From Parvibacillus sp035426385 (lineage in GTDB: Bacteria > Bacteroidota > Bacteroidia > Chitinophagales > Saprospiraceae), in NCBI GenBank assembly GCA_035426385.1, contig DAOLZQ010000013.1, forward strand, positions 1-56,598: DNA of 56,598 nt, given 5' to 3'. The translations under genes were made by a program, and so were the position numbers. The first letter of the stretch is position 1; every line of letters starts with the position of its first letter. Shown piece after piece: positions 8,543-17,755 of this stretch. The notes beneath the pieces were generated by a model. It ran no database searches. It saw nothing but the letters and a program-made list of their open reading frames with translations, and was not told the origin of the DNA.

Positions 8543-9550
8543 ATGTTATTGACAATTAAACGTATAATACCCCTATTTCTCATTGTCTTCCTATTCCATT
8601 CATGCAATAATGACCTAGAACTACTTGGCCCTAGGGAAGAGAAACCAGTGGTCTATGGTGCGCTCAACAAATCTGATAGTATCATTTATATCAGACTTGA
8701 AAAAATATTTGCAGATGAGAATACAGCTCCCGTGACTTTGGCACAAGACCCTGCAAATTTATACTATGATAATGCGAAAGTAACCCTATCCACTGAAGGC
8801 TGGTCTGGTGAGCTAAATAGAGTAGACGCTGCCTCGCTCGGATTTCCACGACAATCCGGTCCATTTGCCGATGTACCTAATTACATTTATTACATACCTA
8901 CCTCCGAAGTTCTACTGAATCCGGGTAAAGAATATACCTTAAATATTGAAGTGAACAACAAGACATTTAGCGCCAAAACCGTATTAATTGACGGTATCAT
9001 ACTCTATGCTCCAGATCCCACCAAACCATTTACTATTATTCCAAAAGTGTCCGGTAAATTACCTACGCTGGAATTGGACCCGGTCAGTAAGAATCCCAAT
9101 GCAGCTCCTCGTGTAATCTCAGTGTTTCTCACCCTGAATTATTCCGAGAAGAGCAACGAGACGGGTGGAAAATATGTAACGAAGGAGATTGAAGTGGGTC
9201 TGGTCAAAGACGCACCAATAAATGGGTTATCCTTAGACTATGATCCTCAGATATTTTATGCTGCCTTACAAGATAAAATGACTACCGGCGCTGATATCAC
9301 CAGGATAGCTAATAATATGAAACTAAAATTTATCACAGGTGGCAAGGAATACATCCAATATAATCAGTCTGTAGGTGCTAATAGCGGTATAACTTCGACA
9401 GCCGACTTCCCGGTTTATTCCAACATTGAAGGTGGTATAGGCATATTTACTTCAAAAAATGTACAAACCTTTAACAATATCGGTCTGTCAAAACCTACAC
9501 TCGATTCCATTGCACTAAGCCGCTTCACTAAAAACCTTGGATTTAAATAA
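8543..9550 (+). CDS. lipoprotein resembling the DUF4249 family
   Basis: The N-terminus is a lipoprotein signal (hydrophobic residues 8-18, then FHSC with the lipidated cysteine at residue 21). The mature part starts NNDLELLGPREEKPVVYGALN, with a following YIRLEKIFADENTAP. This recalls DUF4249, a beta-rich, outer-membrane-associated family found in Bacteroidota that often accompanies TonB-dependent receptors. No such receptor lies next to it here. The 335-residue length fits. The function is unknown, and the family call rests on the opening motif only. The ATG is 62 bases from the divergent panB start. Confidence 0.75.
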   Translation: MLLTIKRIIPLFLIVFLFHSCNNDLELLGPREEKPVVYGALNKSDSIIYIRLEKIFADENTAPVTLAQDPANLYYDNAKVTLSTEGWSGELNRVDAASLGFPRQSGPFADVPNYIYYIPTSEVLLNPGKEYTLNIEVNNKTFSAKTVLIDGIILYAPDPTKPFTIIPKVSGKLPTLELDPVSKNPNAAPRVISVFLTLNYSEKSNETGGKYVTKEIEVGLVKDAPINGLSLDYDPQIFYAALQDKMTTGADITRIANNMKLKFITGGKEYIQYNQSVGANSGITSTADFPVYSNIEGGIGIFTSKNVQTFNNIGLSKPTLDSIALSRFTKNLGFK

Positions 9551-9646
9551 GGTTGATCCCTGAATTGGCAGAATTCACCAACTCTATTTTCTTATTTTAG
9601 GATAATTTGTCCTACCATGATAGTATAGTTCAATCTCTACTGTCAA

Positions 9647-9680
9647 TTTGTCATTTCACCTTTCGTTGGTTATACTTTTG
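9647..9680 (+). promoter_or_regulatory. promoter of dnaK
   Basis: TACTTTTG (9673-9680) matches the -7 box TAnnTTTG exactly, and TTTG (9647-9650) is the -33 element, with a 22-base spacer. Transcription would start near 9687, giving a leader of about 46 bases. I see no CIRCE-type inverted repeat (TTAGCACTC-N9-GAGTGCTAA) nearby. Confidence 0.6.
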
Positions 9681-9732
9681 ATTGAATTAGTTTGTACAAT
9701 TAATTCAATAACAAAAATATAAATACATAAGC

Positions 9733-11658
9733 ATGGGAAAAATTATCGGTATTGACTTGGGAACTACTAACTCTTGCGTATCTGTAATGGAAGGTAATGA
9801 GCCAGTAGTTATTCCAAATGATGAAGGTGCAAGGACTACTCCCTCTGTAGTGGCCTTCATGGATAACGGAGAGCGAAAAGTAGGTGCGCCGGCTAAACGA
9901 CAGGCTATAACCAATCCTCAACGCACAGTGGCCTCAATCAAAAGATACATGGGCGCCAGATACAGCGAAATAACAGATGAGGCCAGCCACGCTGCCTATA
10001 AGGTAGTGAAAGGTGATAATGATACGGTCAGGGTGGAAATCGATGGCCGTCTTTATACTCCACAGGAGATTTCTGCTATGATACTACAGAAAATGAAAAA
10101 AGTTGCCGAGGATTTCTTGGGTCAACCAGTTACTGAAGCGGTCGTAACAGTACCGGCATACTTCAATGATTCTCAGCGTCAGGCTACTAAAGAAGCAGGA
10201 GAAATCGCCGGTCTTACAATAAAGAGAATAATCAATGAGCCTACTGCAGCTGCACTGGCTTATGGATTGGACAAAAAGCACAAGGACACAACTATAGCGG
10301 TCTATGACCTGGGTGGTGGAACTTTTGATATCTCAGTTTTGGAACTTGGAGATGGCGTCTTTGAAGTTAAGTCTACTAATGGTGATACTCACTTGGGTGG
10401 TGATGACTTTGACAGAGTAGTTATTGACTGGTTGGCAGATACCTTCAAACAACAAGAAAATATAGATCTTAGAAAAGATCCAATGGCACTTCAACGCTTA
10501 AAAGAGAGTGCAGAAAAGGCAAAAATTGAATTATCAAGCGGAAATGAGACTGAAATCAACCTCCCTTATGTTACCGCAGTAGATGGTGTGCCTAAGCACC
10601 TGGTTACAAAGTTGACAAGAGCAAAATTTGAACAACTGGTTGATGAGTTGGTGCGCAGAACAATAGAACCTTGCCGTCAAGCTATCAAAGACGCAGGTAT
10701 TTCTACAAGCGACATAGATGAAGTTATCCTGGTAGGTGGTTCTACCCGAATACCTAAAGTTCAACAAGCAGTGGAAGAGTTTTTCGGCAAAAAACCACAT
10801 AAAGGTGTAAACCCGGATGAGGTAGTTGCCATTGGAGCTGCCATACAAGGTGGTGTACTAAGTGGTGATGTAAAAGATGTTTTATTGCTAGATGTGACTC
10901 CATTGTCACTTGGTATTGAAACAATGGGTGGAGTCTATGATGTAGTGATAGAATCCAACTCTACCATTCCAACCAAGAAATCTAAAGTTTACTCCACAGC
11001 GGCTGACAACCAGCCTTCAGTAGAGATTCACATACTGCAAGGGGAGAGACCGATGGCAAAGGACAATAGAAGCGTGGGTCGATTTATACTCAATGATATT
11101 CCACCTGCACCCAGAGGTTTGCCTCAAATCGAAGTTGCTTTCGACATCGATGCCAACGGTATACTAAGTGTAAGTGCAAAAGATAAAGGAACCGGCAAAA
11201 CTCAAAACATCAAAATAGAAGCTTCTACAGGTCTTTCTAAGGAAGAGGTAGAGCGTATGCGTGCAGAAGCTACTGCAAATGCAGATACTGATAAGATTGC
11301 CAAAGAGCGCATCGAGAAATTGAACGCTGCTGATTCGATGATCTTCCAGACTGAAAAGCAGCTAAAAGAATATGGTGACAAGATCTCAGCAGGTAATAAA
11401 TCTGCCATTGAATCCGCATTAAATAATTTGCGCGAAGCTCACAAAACAGAAGATTTGGCTAACCTTGATACTGCTACTGAAGCGCTCAATACTGCTTGGC
11501 AGGCAGCAAGCCAGGAGATGTACTCTGCAGGTCAGGGTGCTGATGCTGGTGCGGGTGCTAATCCTCAGGACAATGGTGGTCAGCAAGATCAGCAGAATCA
11601 AAGTGGGAACACAGAAGATGTTACAGATGTCGAATTTGAAGAAGTCGACAATAAATAA
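9733..11658 (+). CDS. dnaK: chaperone DnaK (Hsp70)
   Basis: DnaK is the cytoplasmic ATP-driven folding chaperone. The 641-residue protein opens with the phosphate-binding GIDLGTTNSCVSVMEG, has the second phosphate loop VYDLGGGTFDISVLE and the adenosine motif VILVGGSTRIPKVQQ, followed by the linker and substrate-binding domain (DVLLLDVTPLSLGIET). The C-terminus is a Gly/Gln/Asn-rich tail that ends DVTDVEFEEVDNK, close to the conserved EEVD-type end. Neither grpE nor dnaJ is adjacent; dnaK stands alone with its own promoter and a strong terminator. Confidence 0.98.
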   Translation: MGKIIGIDLGTTNSCVSVMEGNEPVVIPNDEGARTTPSVVAFMDNGERKVGAPAKRQAITNPQRTVASIKRYMGARYSEITDEASHAAYKVVKGDNDTVRVEIDGRLYTPQEISAMILQKMKKVAEDFLGQPVTEAVVTVPAYFNDSQRQATKEAGEIAGLTIKRIINEPTAAALAYGLDKKHKDTTIAVYDLGGGTFDISVLELGDGVFEVKSTNGDTHLGGDDFDRVVIDWLADTFKQQENIDLRKDPMALQRLKESAEKAKIELSSGNETEINLPYVTAVDGVPKHLVTKLTRAKFEQLVDELVRRTIEPCRQAIKDAGISTSDIDEVILVGGSTRIPKVQQAVEEFFGKKPHKGVNPDEVVAIGAAIQGGVLSGDVKDVLLLDVTPLSLGIETMGGVYDVVIESNSTIPTKKSKVYSTAADNQPSVEIHILQGERPMAKDNRSVGRFILNDIPPAPRGLPQIEVAFDIDANGILSVSAKDKGTGKTQNIKIEASTGLSKEEVERMRAEATANADTDKIAKERIEKLNAADSMIFQTEKQLKEYGDKISAGNKSAIESALNNLREAHKTEDLANLDTATEALNTAWQAASQEMYSAGQGADAGAGANPQDNGGQQDQQNQSGNTEDVTDVEFEEVDNK

Positions 11659-11681
11659 ACGTGTAAGTTTTAATTGTTTTC

Positions 11682-11724
11682 AAAGAGCAGCAATCCTGAA
11701 TATCGGTTGCTGCTCTTTTTATTT
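11682..11724 (+). terminator. intrinsic terminator of dnaK
   Basis: AAAGAGCAGCAA (11682-11693) pairs perfectly over 12 bases with TTGCTGCTCTTT (11707-11718) around a 13-base loop. A T-rich tail (TTATTT) follows directly. This is the strongest terminator in the window. Confidence 0.9.
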
Positions 11725-11805
11725 GCCTCCGGAATATACTAGATTAGTATATAAGTCTTGTTATTATATCTTTACAGCCTTAATTCTCAAAACAGCAGTA
11801 TAGAT

Positions 11806-12519
11806 ATGGTTCTCAGTGTAATCATCCCGGCATATAATGAAGAAAGAACTATTTCGGATATATTAAATAAGGTCTTACAAACTGAGTTAATAGGTGGTAC
11901 ACAGAAAGAAATCATTCTGGTAGATGACTGCTCTACCGACAATACACATGGAATTATTGATGATTATATAAATACACACCCTGAAGCATCTATTCAATAC
12001 GTCCGACATACAGTCAACAGGGGAAAGGGTGCAGCCTTACGCACCGGTATCCAGTCCGCCACAGGAGATTATGTTATCGTCCAGGACGCCGATTTGGAGT
12101 ATGACCCACAAGAGTTCAATATCCTTTTAAGACCCATTTTGGATGGTTTTGCAGATGTGGTATTTGGTAGTCGTTTCTCAGGTGGAAATGCACATCGTAT
12201 TTTATTTTTTTGGCATACTGTGGGAAACAAATTCCTTACGTCCTTGTCAAATATGATGACTAATCTGAATCTGACTGATATGGAAACATGCTATAAAATG
12301 TTTCGACGGGATATCATCCAATCTATTTCTCTGAAGGAAAATAGATTCGGATTCGAACCAGAGGTAACTGCCAAAGTCGCCCGCATTCCAAATATTCGTA
12401 TTTATGAGGTCGGTATCTCCTATTATGGCCGGACATATGCAGAGGGAAAGAAAATAAATTGGAAGGATGGGTTCAGGGCTATCTATTGCATCATAAAGTA
12501 TAATATGTTCTCGAGATAA
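11806..12519 (+). CDS. family 2 glycosyltransferase (dolichyl/polyprenyl-phosphate sugar synthase-like)
   Basis: The 237-residue protein starts with the GT-A fold signature LSVIIPAYNEERTI. It has the nucleotide-binding ILVDDCSTDNT and the metal-binding VQDADLEYDP, then a GSRFSGG loop and METCYKMFRRD. This layout matches the DPM/DPG-synthase-like branch of GT2, enzymes that move a sugar from a nucleotide donor to a polyprenyl phosphate at the inner membrane. No C-terminal membrane segments are present, so it is the short soluble form. The ATG at 11806 was chosen because the 16 codons before it do not match the family. The sugar and acceptor cannot be read from sequence. Confidence 0.88.
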   Translation: MVLSVIIPAYNEERTISDILNKVLQTELIGGTQKEIILVDDCSTDNTHGIIDDYINTHPEASIQYVRHTVNRGKGAALRTGIQSATGDYVIVQDADLEYDPQEFNILLRPILDGFADVVFGSRFSGGNAHRILFFWHTVGNKFLTSLSNMMTNLNLTDMETCYKMFRRDIIQSISLKENRFGFEPEVTAKVARIPNIRIYEVGISYYGRTYAEGKKINWKDGFRAIYCIIKYNMFSR

Positions 12520-12688
12520 GCTTCTCAAATTTGGTGCCTTCCATCCACCCCATTTGCATCAATCTGAAGATATAAATTACCCGATTTTTAAATGAAGAGA
12601 ATCAACGGCTGATTCACTTTAAAACAAATTAGTGGGTGAAACAAAAAAAATTACATATTAAACTTTCTTTAATCTGTACAGATTATAT

Positions 12689-12696
12689 TATCTTTG
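12689..12696 (+). promoter_or_regulatory. candidate -7 box upstream of recR
   Basis: TATCTTTG is a perfect TAnnTTTG match 53 bases before the recR ATG. A T-rich stretch (TTTCTTTA, 12664-12671) stands in for the -33 TTTG, so only half of the promoter is convincing. Confidence 0.45.
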
Positions 12697-12749
12697 AGCC
12701 AGAACAAAGCAGCCCTTAGGCAGCAAAGAATCATAAACCTAACTGAACA

Positions 12750-13373
12750 ATGAAATTCTCTTCTCAACTGATCGAGCAGGCCGTAGAGTCATTTAATTCA
12801 CTTCCCGGCATAGGCCGAAAATCAGCGCTGAGATTAGCACTTCACCTTTTGAACAAGGACCCACAATGGGTTCAAAAGTTTTCAGATTCATTCGTCAATT
12901 TACGTAATAAGCTGAAGGAATGTTCGGTGTGTCACAATCTGGGTGACCAGGAAATATGCGCCATCTGTCAGGATCCAAAGCGCGATCGCAATGTTATCTG
13001 TATTGTAGAATCTATCAGGGATCTCATTGCCATAGAAGAGACCGGCTTATTTCATGGTAAGTTCCATGTGCTGGGCGGCCTTATCTCACCTATAGACGGG
13101 ATCGGCCCTGATGATTTACATCTGGATGATCTGCCCAACCGTATTCAGGAGGCGCAAGTGAAAGAAGTAATCATGGCTATCAGTCCCAACATCGAAGGCG
13201 AGACCACCATGTATTACATCTCTCGTAAGCTGGGGGAGCTAGATATTAAGATTACCACTATTGCGAGGGGAATATCCTTTGGTGGTGACCTCGAATATGC
13301 TGACGAGATCACGCTTGGTCGATCTATTGTTTCCAGAGTACCTTATCACCAATATACCGAAGTCTCTAACTGA
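12750..13373 (+). CDS. recR: recombination mediator RecR
   Basis: RecR works with RecO (and RecF) to load RecA at gaps and breaks. The 207-residue protein has the N-terminal helix-hairpin-helix LPGIGRKSALRLALHLL, a four-cysteine zinc finger (Cys58, 61, 70 and 73: CSVCHNLGDQEICAIC), a Toprim domain beginning ICIVESIRDLIAIEETG, and the C-terminal ITTIARGISFGGDLEYAD with its Walker B-like end. Length and order of domains are standard. It has its own candidate promoter. The following glgC is 167 bases away and probably separate. Confidence 0.97.
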   Translation: MKFSSQLIEQAVESFNSLPGIGRKSALRLALHLLNKDPQWVQKFSDSFVNLRNKLKECSVCHNLGDQEICAICQDPKRDRNVICIVESIRDLIAIEETGLFHGKFHVLGGLISPIDGIGPDDLHLDDLPNRIQEAQVKEVIMAISPNIEGETTMYYISRKLGELDIKITTIARGISFGGDLEYADEITLGRSIVSRVPYHQYTEVSN

Positions 13374-13540
13374 GGTAATTACGGCTTACCAGCTTTCAAT
13401 TAAATTTAATTTTAATCATATCAATAAAAGTCATTGACAATTGACTGATTATTGTTTATTATTGCTTGGCAATAGTATGCTATTAACTTCAATAATATGG
13501 CAGCCTATTTGCATATAACAAGCACATAATTGAAGTACAC

Positions 13541-14821
13541 ATGATAAAAATGATCAGTCTTATATTGGGAGGTGGGGCCGGAACCCGACTATATCCCTTG
13601 ACCGCTCAAAGATCTAAACCGGCAGTATCGATAGGAGGAAAATACAGACTGATAGATATTCCCATATCCAATTGTCTCAATTCAGGTCTAAAACGAATGT
13701 TTGTTCTAACCCAATACAACTCAGCTTCGCTCAACAAACACATCAAGAATACTTTCAGTTTTGATGCTTTTACACATGGTTTTGTAGATATACTGGCAGC
13801 AGAGCAGACTTACGGAAATGACCAATGGTTTCAGGGAACAGCCGATGCGGTGCGTCAGTCGATGCACCATCTCATCAATCATGATTATGACTATATACTC
13901 ATACTTTCAGGAGATCAGCTATACCAAATGAATTTTGAAGAAATGGCCAATTTCCATATCGAGCATGGAGCTGACCTTACTATTGCCACTATTCCTGTAG
14001 ATGCGCGGGATGCACCTTCCTTCGGTATCATGAAAGTCGATCAGGATAAATCCATTCCAAGATTTATAGAGAAGCCAAGCAAAGATTTATTGGCAGAGTG
14101 GGAATCTCCTGTAGGTGAAAAAAGCCAAAAGCAAAAAAGGAATTATCTGGCTTCTATGGGTATATACATTTTCAATAAAAAGGCACTAGCTGAATTGTTC
14201 GAAGAAAATCCAAATGCGGTGGACTTCGGAAAAGAAATCATACCCCTGGCTATCAATACCGGACGCAAAGTAGTAAGTTTTGAATATGATGGATACTGGA
14301 CAGACATTGGTAATATTAGATCATTTTTCGAAGCCAATCTGGAACTGACTGATGACATACCACAGTTCAATCTATTCGACAATAGAAATATAGTCTTTAC
14401 GCATGCACGTATGCTTCCTCCCGGCAAGTTCTTGAAGACTATGGTTGATCATGCACTCATCGCTGACGGTGCTATAGTCCATGCCAGTTCAGTACAGCGA
14501 TCTATAGTGGGTATCAGATCGCGTATTGGGAAGAATACGGTACTAAAAAATACCATTATGATGGGAAATGATTATTTCGAGTCGCTCGAAGAAATCGTGA
14601 TGAATCCTGATAGAATAAACATGGGTGTGGGAGCAGATTCTCACATCGAAAATTGTATCCTCGATAAAAATGTACGTATAGGAGATAACGTTAAAATCAT
14701 CGGCGAAGAAAATTTGGAAAATATGGATATGCCGGAATACACTATTGTAGATGGGATAATCGTAGTTAAGAAGAATGCTGTCATTCCTTCTGGCTCACAA
14801 ATCGGATACTTAAAAGACTAA
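13541..14821 (+). CDS. glgC: glucose-1-phosphate adenylyltransferase (ADP-glucose pyrophosphorylase)
   Basis: GlgC makes ADP-glucose from ATP and glucose-1-phosphate, the committed step of bacterial glycogen synthesis. The 426-residue protein has the nucleotidyltransferase start LILGGGAGTRLYPLT, RSKPAVSIGGKYRLIDIPISN, the substrate-binding LSGDQLYQM and FIEKP segments, and the Y-W-T-D-I-G motif (DGYWTDIGNI). A left-handed beta-helix of hexapeptide repeats fills about residues 300-420. The length is normal. Two paralogous ATP-grasp genes follow; the first begins 2 bases after its stop, which strongly suggests one transcript. No glycogen synthase or branching enzyme is in the window. Confidence 0.96.
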   Translation: MIKMISLILGGGAGTRLYPLTAQRSKPAVSIGGKYRLIDIPISNCLNSGLKRMFVLTQYNSASLNKHIKNTFSFDAFTHGFVDILAAEQTYGNDQWFQGTADAVRQSMHHLINHDYDYILILSGDQLYQMNFEEMANFHIEHGADLTIATIPVDARDAPSFGIMKVDQDKSIPRFIEKPSKDLLAEWESPVGEKSQKQKRNYLASMGIYIFNKKALAELFEENPNAVDFGKEIIPLAINTGRKVVSFEYDGYWTDIGNIRSFFEANLELTDDIPQFNLFDNRNIVFTHARMLPPGKFLKTMVDHALIADGAIVHASSVQRSIVGIRSRIGKNTVLKNTIMMGNDYFESLEEIVMNPDRINMGVGADSHIENCILDKNVRIGDNVKIIGEENLENMDMPEYTIVDGIIVVKKNAVIPSGSQIGYLKD

Positions 14822-14823
14822 TT

Positions 14824-16029
14824 ATGGCAAATTTTCTATGTTTGGCAAGCTATTTCAAAGGCGAGGATTTTCTTAGGTATTGCAAAAATCAAGGCAATAC
14901 AGTGTACCTGGTAACTTCAAAAGCTTTGGAGTCCAAACCATGGCCCAAGGACAGTATTGATGAAATATTTTACATTCAGGAAGATGAAAAACAGTTGTGG
15001 AATATTGAACATCTCATTTCAGGTACCGCTTCTCTATTAAGAGAGCGAGAGATAGATTCTGTGGTAGCCCTTGATGATTTCGATATTGAAAATGCTGCGG
15101 CCGTAAGAGAAGCCTTCCGGATTCCCGGTATGGGCTTAACTACTGCCAAGTACTTCAGAGATAAACTGGCTATGCGTACCAAGGCGGTGCATTCCGACAT
15201 CAAAGTTCCTCCTTTCAGTGCACTCTTCAATGATGCAGAGATTGCTTCTTTCTTAGTAGAAAATCAACCTCCATGGCTCATTAAACCCAGGGGTGAAGCC
15301 TCTGCAGTGGGTATAGAAAAATGTTATACGGACGAACAAGTCTGGAATGTGCTGGATGTACTGGGACAGGAAAGATACAATTACCTCATAGAAGGCTTCA
15401 TAGAGGGGGACGTATATCATGTGGATTCATTGTCTTTTGATGGTAAAGCAGTATTCTCTCAGGTGAGTCAATATCTGGAGACGCCCATGCGAGTGGCACA
15501 TTCAGGCGGCATATTCAGGACAAAGACACTGTCTGATAAAATACCATTTAATAAAGCACTGAGGAAAGTCAATCAGAATTTACTGAAGGCTTTTGGAATG
15601 GAATATAGTGCGTCACACGCTGAATTTATTTACAGTCCAGTAGATAAAAAATTCTATTTTGTAGAAATAGCCAGCAGAGTCGGCGGAGCCCACATATCGG
15701 ATATGATTCAGGTAGCTTCTAATGTCAATATTTGGGGTGAATGGGCCATAATTGAAGACTGCGCACTTAAGAAAATACCATATAAACTGGAAAATGTAAA
15801 TAATCAGAACGCCGGCCTCATTATCTCACTTTCTCGGGATGAAAAAGCCGACTACAGTGCTTTCAATGCACCGGAGGTGGCCTGGAAATTGTCTCTGCCG
15901 TATCACATTGGTCTCATCATAAGCAGTCCGAATCAAGATCGGGTGGACGAACTGATGGAGAAATACACCACAATCATTCAAAATCAATTTTTCACCTCAG
16001 CCCCTATTACTAATCAGCACGCGCTATAA
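14824..16029 (+). CDS. ATP-grasp domain protein, paralogue A
   Basis: The 401-residue cytoplasmic protein has an N-terminal Rossmann-like region (residues 1-110). An ATP-grasp domain follows, with the lysine-bearing strand PPWLIKPRGEASAVGI, the YLIEGFIEGDVYHVDSL segment and the metal-binding FYFVEIASRVGGAHI. In this last motif the usual E-x-N is E-x-A-S-R. ATP-grasp enzymes activate a carboxylate as an acyl phosphate and join it to an amine or thiol; the substrate is not predictable here. It starts 2 bases after glgC and is followed 14 bases later by a paralogue about 45% identical by eye. A tailoring step linked to storage or envelope chemistry is possible but only guessed. Confidence 0.85.
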   Translation: MANFLCLASYFKGEDFLRYCKNQGNTVYLVTSKALESKPWPKDSIDEIFYIQEDEKQLWNIEHLISGTASLLREREIDSVVALDDFDIENAAAVREAFRIPGMGLTTAKYFRDKLAMRTKAVHSDIKVPPFSALFNDAEIASFLVENQPPWLIKPRGEASAVGIEKCYTDEQVWNVLDVLGQERYNYLIEGFIEGDVYHVDSLSFDGKAVFSQVSQYLETPMRVAHSGGIFRTKTLSDKIPFNKALRKVNQNLLKAFGMEYSASHAEFIYSPVDKKFYFVEIASRVGGAHISDMIQVASNVNIWGEWAIIEDCALKKIPYKLENVNNQNAGLIISLSRDEKADYSAFNAPEVAWKLSLPYHIGLIISSPNQDRVDELMEKYTTIIQNQFFTSAPITNQHAL

Positions 16030-16043
16030 AAAACCACAAATAC

Positions 16044-17255
16044 ATGCCAGCCTTTCTCTGTATAGCTAGTTACTTCAAAGGAGCAAAATTCTTCAAAGCC
16101 TGCAAAGAGGCAGGTAATAAAGTCTATCTAGTTACTTCTACCAAATGGAAAGACAAGCCCTGGCCTCAGGAATATATCGATGAAATGTTTTTCATGGAAC
16201 TTGATGAGGAGGGCAGTTGGAATATGAAGCACCTGATAGAAGGCGTTGCTTACTTCATGCGCGATCAGAAGATCGATCGAATCGTGGCACTAGATGATTT
16301 TGATGTAGAAAAAGCTGCTACACTTCGCGAACTGTTTCGTATCGGTGGAATGGGTCAGTCCATAGCCAATTATTTCAGAGACAAATTAGCTATGCGTATC
16401 AGAGCACTTGAAGCAAATGCAGCAGTGCCTGATTTCTCTGACATGTTTAACGATGAACATATCCGCCGATTCACTGAGACGGTACCTGCACCCTGGTTTA
16501 TCAAGCCCCGGTCTGAGGCATCTACTATGGGTATCTATCAGTGTGAAAATGAAAAGCAAGTACATGCTTTTCTAAAGTCCCACTCTAATAGCCGCCATAA
16601 ATACCTCATAGAGGCCTTTATAGAAGGAGAAGTGTACCATGTAGATTCTTTTAGCTCAGCCGGAAAGATTGTATTCAGTCAATCCAGTCAATACTTATCT
16701 CCACCATATGAGGTAACACATAGTTCGGGAATATTTAGATCCATCAGCGTCCAATATGGTAGCAATGATGACACTACCTTACAGAAATTAAATTCGTCTG
16801 TCCTACATGCATTTGGCATAAAAGATGGGCCCTCACATACTGAATTCATAAAGTGTAGAAAGACCGATCGGTTTTATTTCCTTGAAACTGCTTCAAGACT
16901 AGCAGGTGCCTTCATACCTGAAATGGTAGAAGCTGCTTCGGGAGTGGACCTATGGAAAGAATGGGCCTTATGCGAAACTGCGCTTTGTAAGGGCGAATCT
17001 TACAAAATCCCAAAGCGAAAACAAGAATATGCGGGTATAGTGACCTCATTGAGCAAATATCCCAGTCCCGATTATGATGATTTCAAAGCAAAAAAAGGTG
17101 AGATTTTTCATACGATTGAATTTATTCATCATGTGGGCTTGATAGTCAAGTCTTCGGATAGATCACGAGTAGAAGCACTCATCGAAGAGTTTACCGCACT
17201 GATACAGGAAAGATACCATGCTGATGGCTGCCTTCCAGAGAAGCGAGTATACTAA
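16044..17255 (+). CDS. ATP-grasp domain protein, paralogue B
   Basis: This 403-residue protein aligns with paralogue A along its whole length: FLCIASYFKGAKFF versus FLCLASYFKGEDFL, IVALDDFDVEKAA, NYFRDKLAMR, APWFIKPRSEASTMGI, YLIEAFIEGEVYHVDSF and FYFLETASRLAGAFI. Both copies keep the ATP-binding lysine and the acidic metal ligands as far as I can judge, so both may be active, perhaps in consecutive ligations. The copy clearly arose by tandem duplication followed by substantial divergence. It lies 14 bases after paralogue A and 35 bases before a small PD-(D/E)XK protein. No substrate can be assigned. Confidence 0.85.
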   Translation: MPAFLCIASYFKGAKFFKACKEAGNKVYLVTSTKWKDKPWPQEYIDEMFFMELDEEGSWNMKHLIEGVAYFMRDQKIDRIVALDDFDVEKAATLRELFRIGGMGQSIANYFRDKLAMRIRALEANAAVPDFSDMFNDEHIRRFTETVPAPWFIKPRSEASTMGIYQCENEKQVHAFLKSHSNSRHKYLIEAFIEGEVYHVDSFSSAGKIVFSQSSQYLSPPYEVTHSSGIFRSISVQYGSNDDTTLQKLNSSVLHAFGIKDGPSHTEFIKCRKTDRFYFLETASRLAGAFIPEMVEAASGVDLWKEWALCETALCKGESYKIPKRKQEYAGIVTSLSKYPSPDYDDFKAKKGEIFHTIEFIHHVGLIVKSSDRSRVEALIEEFTALIQERYHADGCLPEKRVY

Positions 17256-17285
17256 AGTACGTTCCTCTATTTTCAAAGCGCTGAT

Positions 17286-17293
17286 TATCTTTG
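17286..17293 (+). promoter_or_regulatory. -7-type box overlapping a gene start
   Basis: TATCTTTG is a perfect TAnnTTTG match but overlaps the TTG proposed as the start of the next gene. No TTTG -33 element is visible. Either it is chance, or it drives a transcript with a very short or no leader. Confidence 0.3.
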
Positions 17294-17755
17294 CATGTGC
17301 TTTTCCTCTATGATTTATTAACCCATGCTAGCCGATTGAAGGTACGCCATATTGCGGGCCAATCTGCCTACTATGACCCTACCCGACAGCTTAATGTAGC
17401 TATAACTCCGGAAGAAATGGTGCGTCAAGCGCTCATGCTACGGCTACACGAAGAGTTGAAGGTACCCTATACACTAATGAAAAGTGAGCAAGCGATAACC
17501 ATAGGAAAACTCAGACATAGGATTGACTTAATCGTGTATAATCGCAAAGCGCAGCCGATTATGATTGTAGAGACCAAATCTCCTGAGGTCAAATTGACAC
17601 AAAAGGTAGCAACACAGGCCGCTATTTACAATTCTATTATCTTCGCTCCCCTATTATTGATAGCCAACGGAATTAATGCAATGATTTTCGAGATTAATTT
17701 TGAAGACAAATCGGCAATACCTTTGGCAGAGATTCCTAAACTTGAGTTGGACTGA
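17291..17755 (+). CDS. small HsdR_N-type (PD-(D/E)XK) protein
   Basis: The product (about 154 residues) matches the stand-alone N-terminal domain of type I restriction subunit R. It has YYDPTRQLNVAITPEEMVRQ, a nuclease core with Asp79 (HRIDLIVYN) and Glu94-x-Lys96 (VETKSP), and the Q-x3-Y motif at residues 109-113. All catalytic residues are present, yet there is no helicase, specificity or modification subunit nearby, so it is not a restriction system by itself. Such short proteins are common in Bacteroidota and their role is unknown. There is no ATG before residue 43; TTG at 17291 or GTG at 17297 must be the start if the conserved N-terminus is real. Its stop overlaps the next ATG. Confidence 0.82.
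   Translation: MHVLFLYDLLTHASRLKVRHIAGQSAYYDPTRQLNVAITPEEMVRQALMLRLHEELKVPYTLMKSEQAITIGKLRHRIDLIVYNRKAQPIMIVETKSPEVKLTQKVATQAAIYNSIIFAPLLLIANGINAMIFEINFEDKSAIPLAEIPKLELD

Noticed and set aside
13433..13470. A TTGACA-like sigma-70 promoter upstream of glgC
   Set aside because: The consensus differs from the Bacteroidota primary sigma factor, and no suitable -10 follows at 17 bases; chance is likely in AT-rich DNA.
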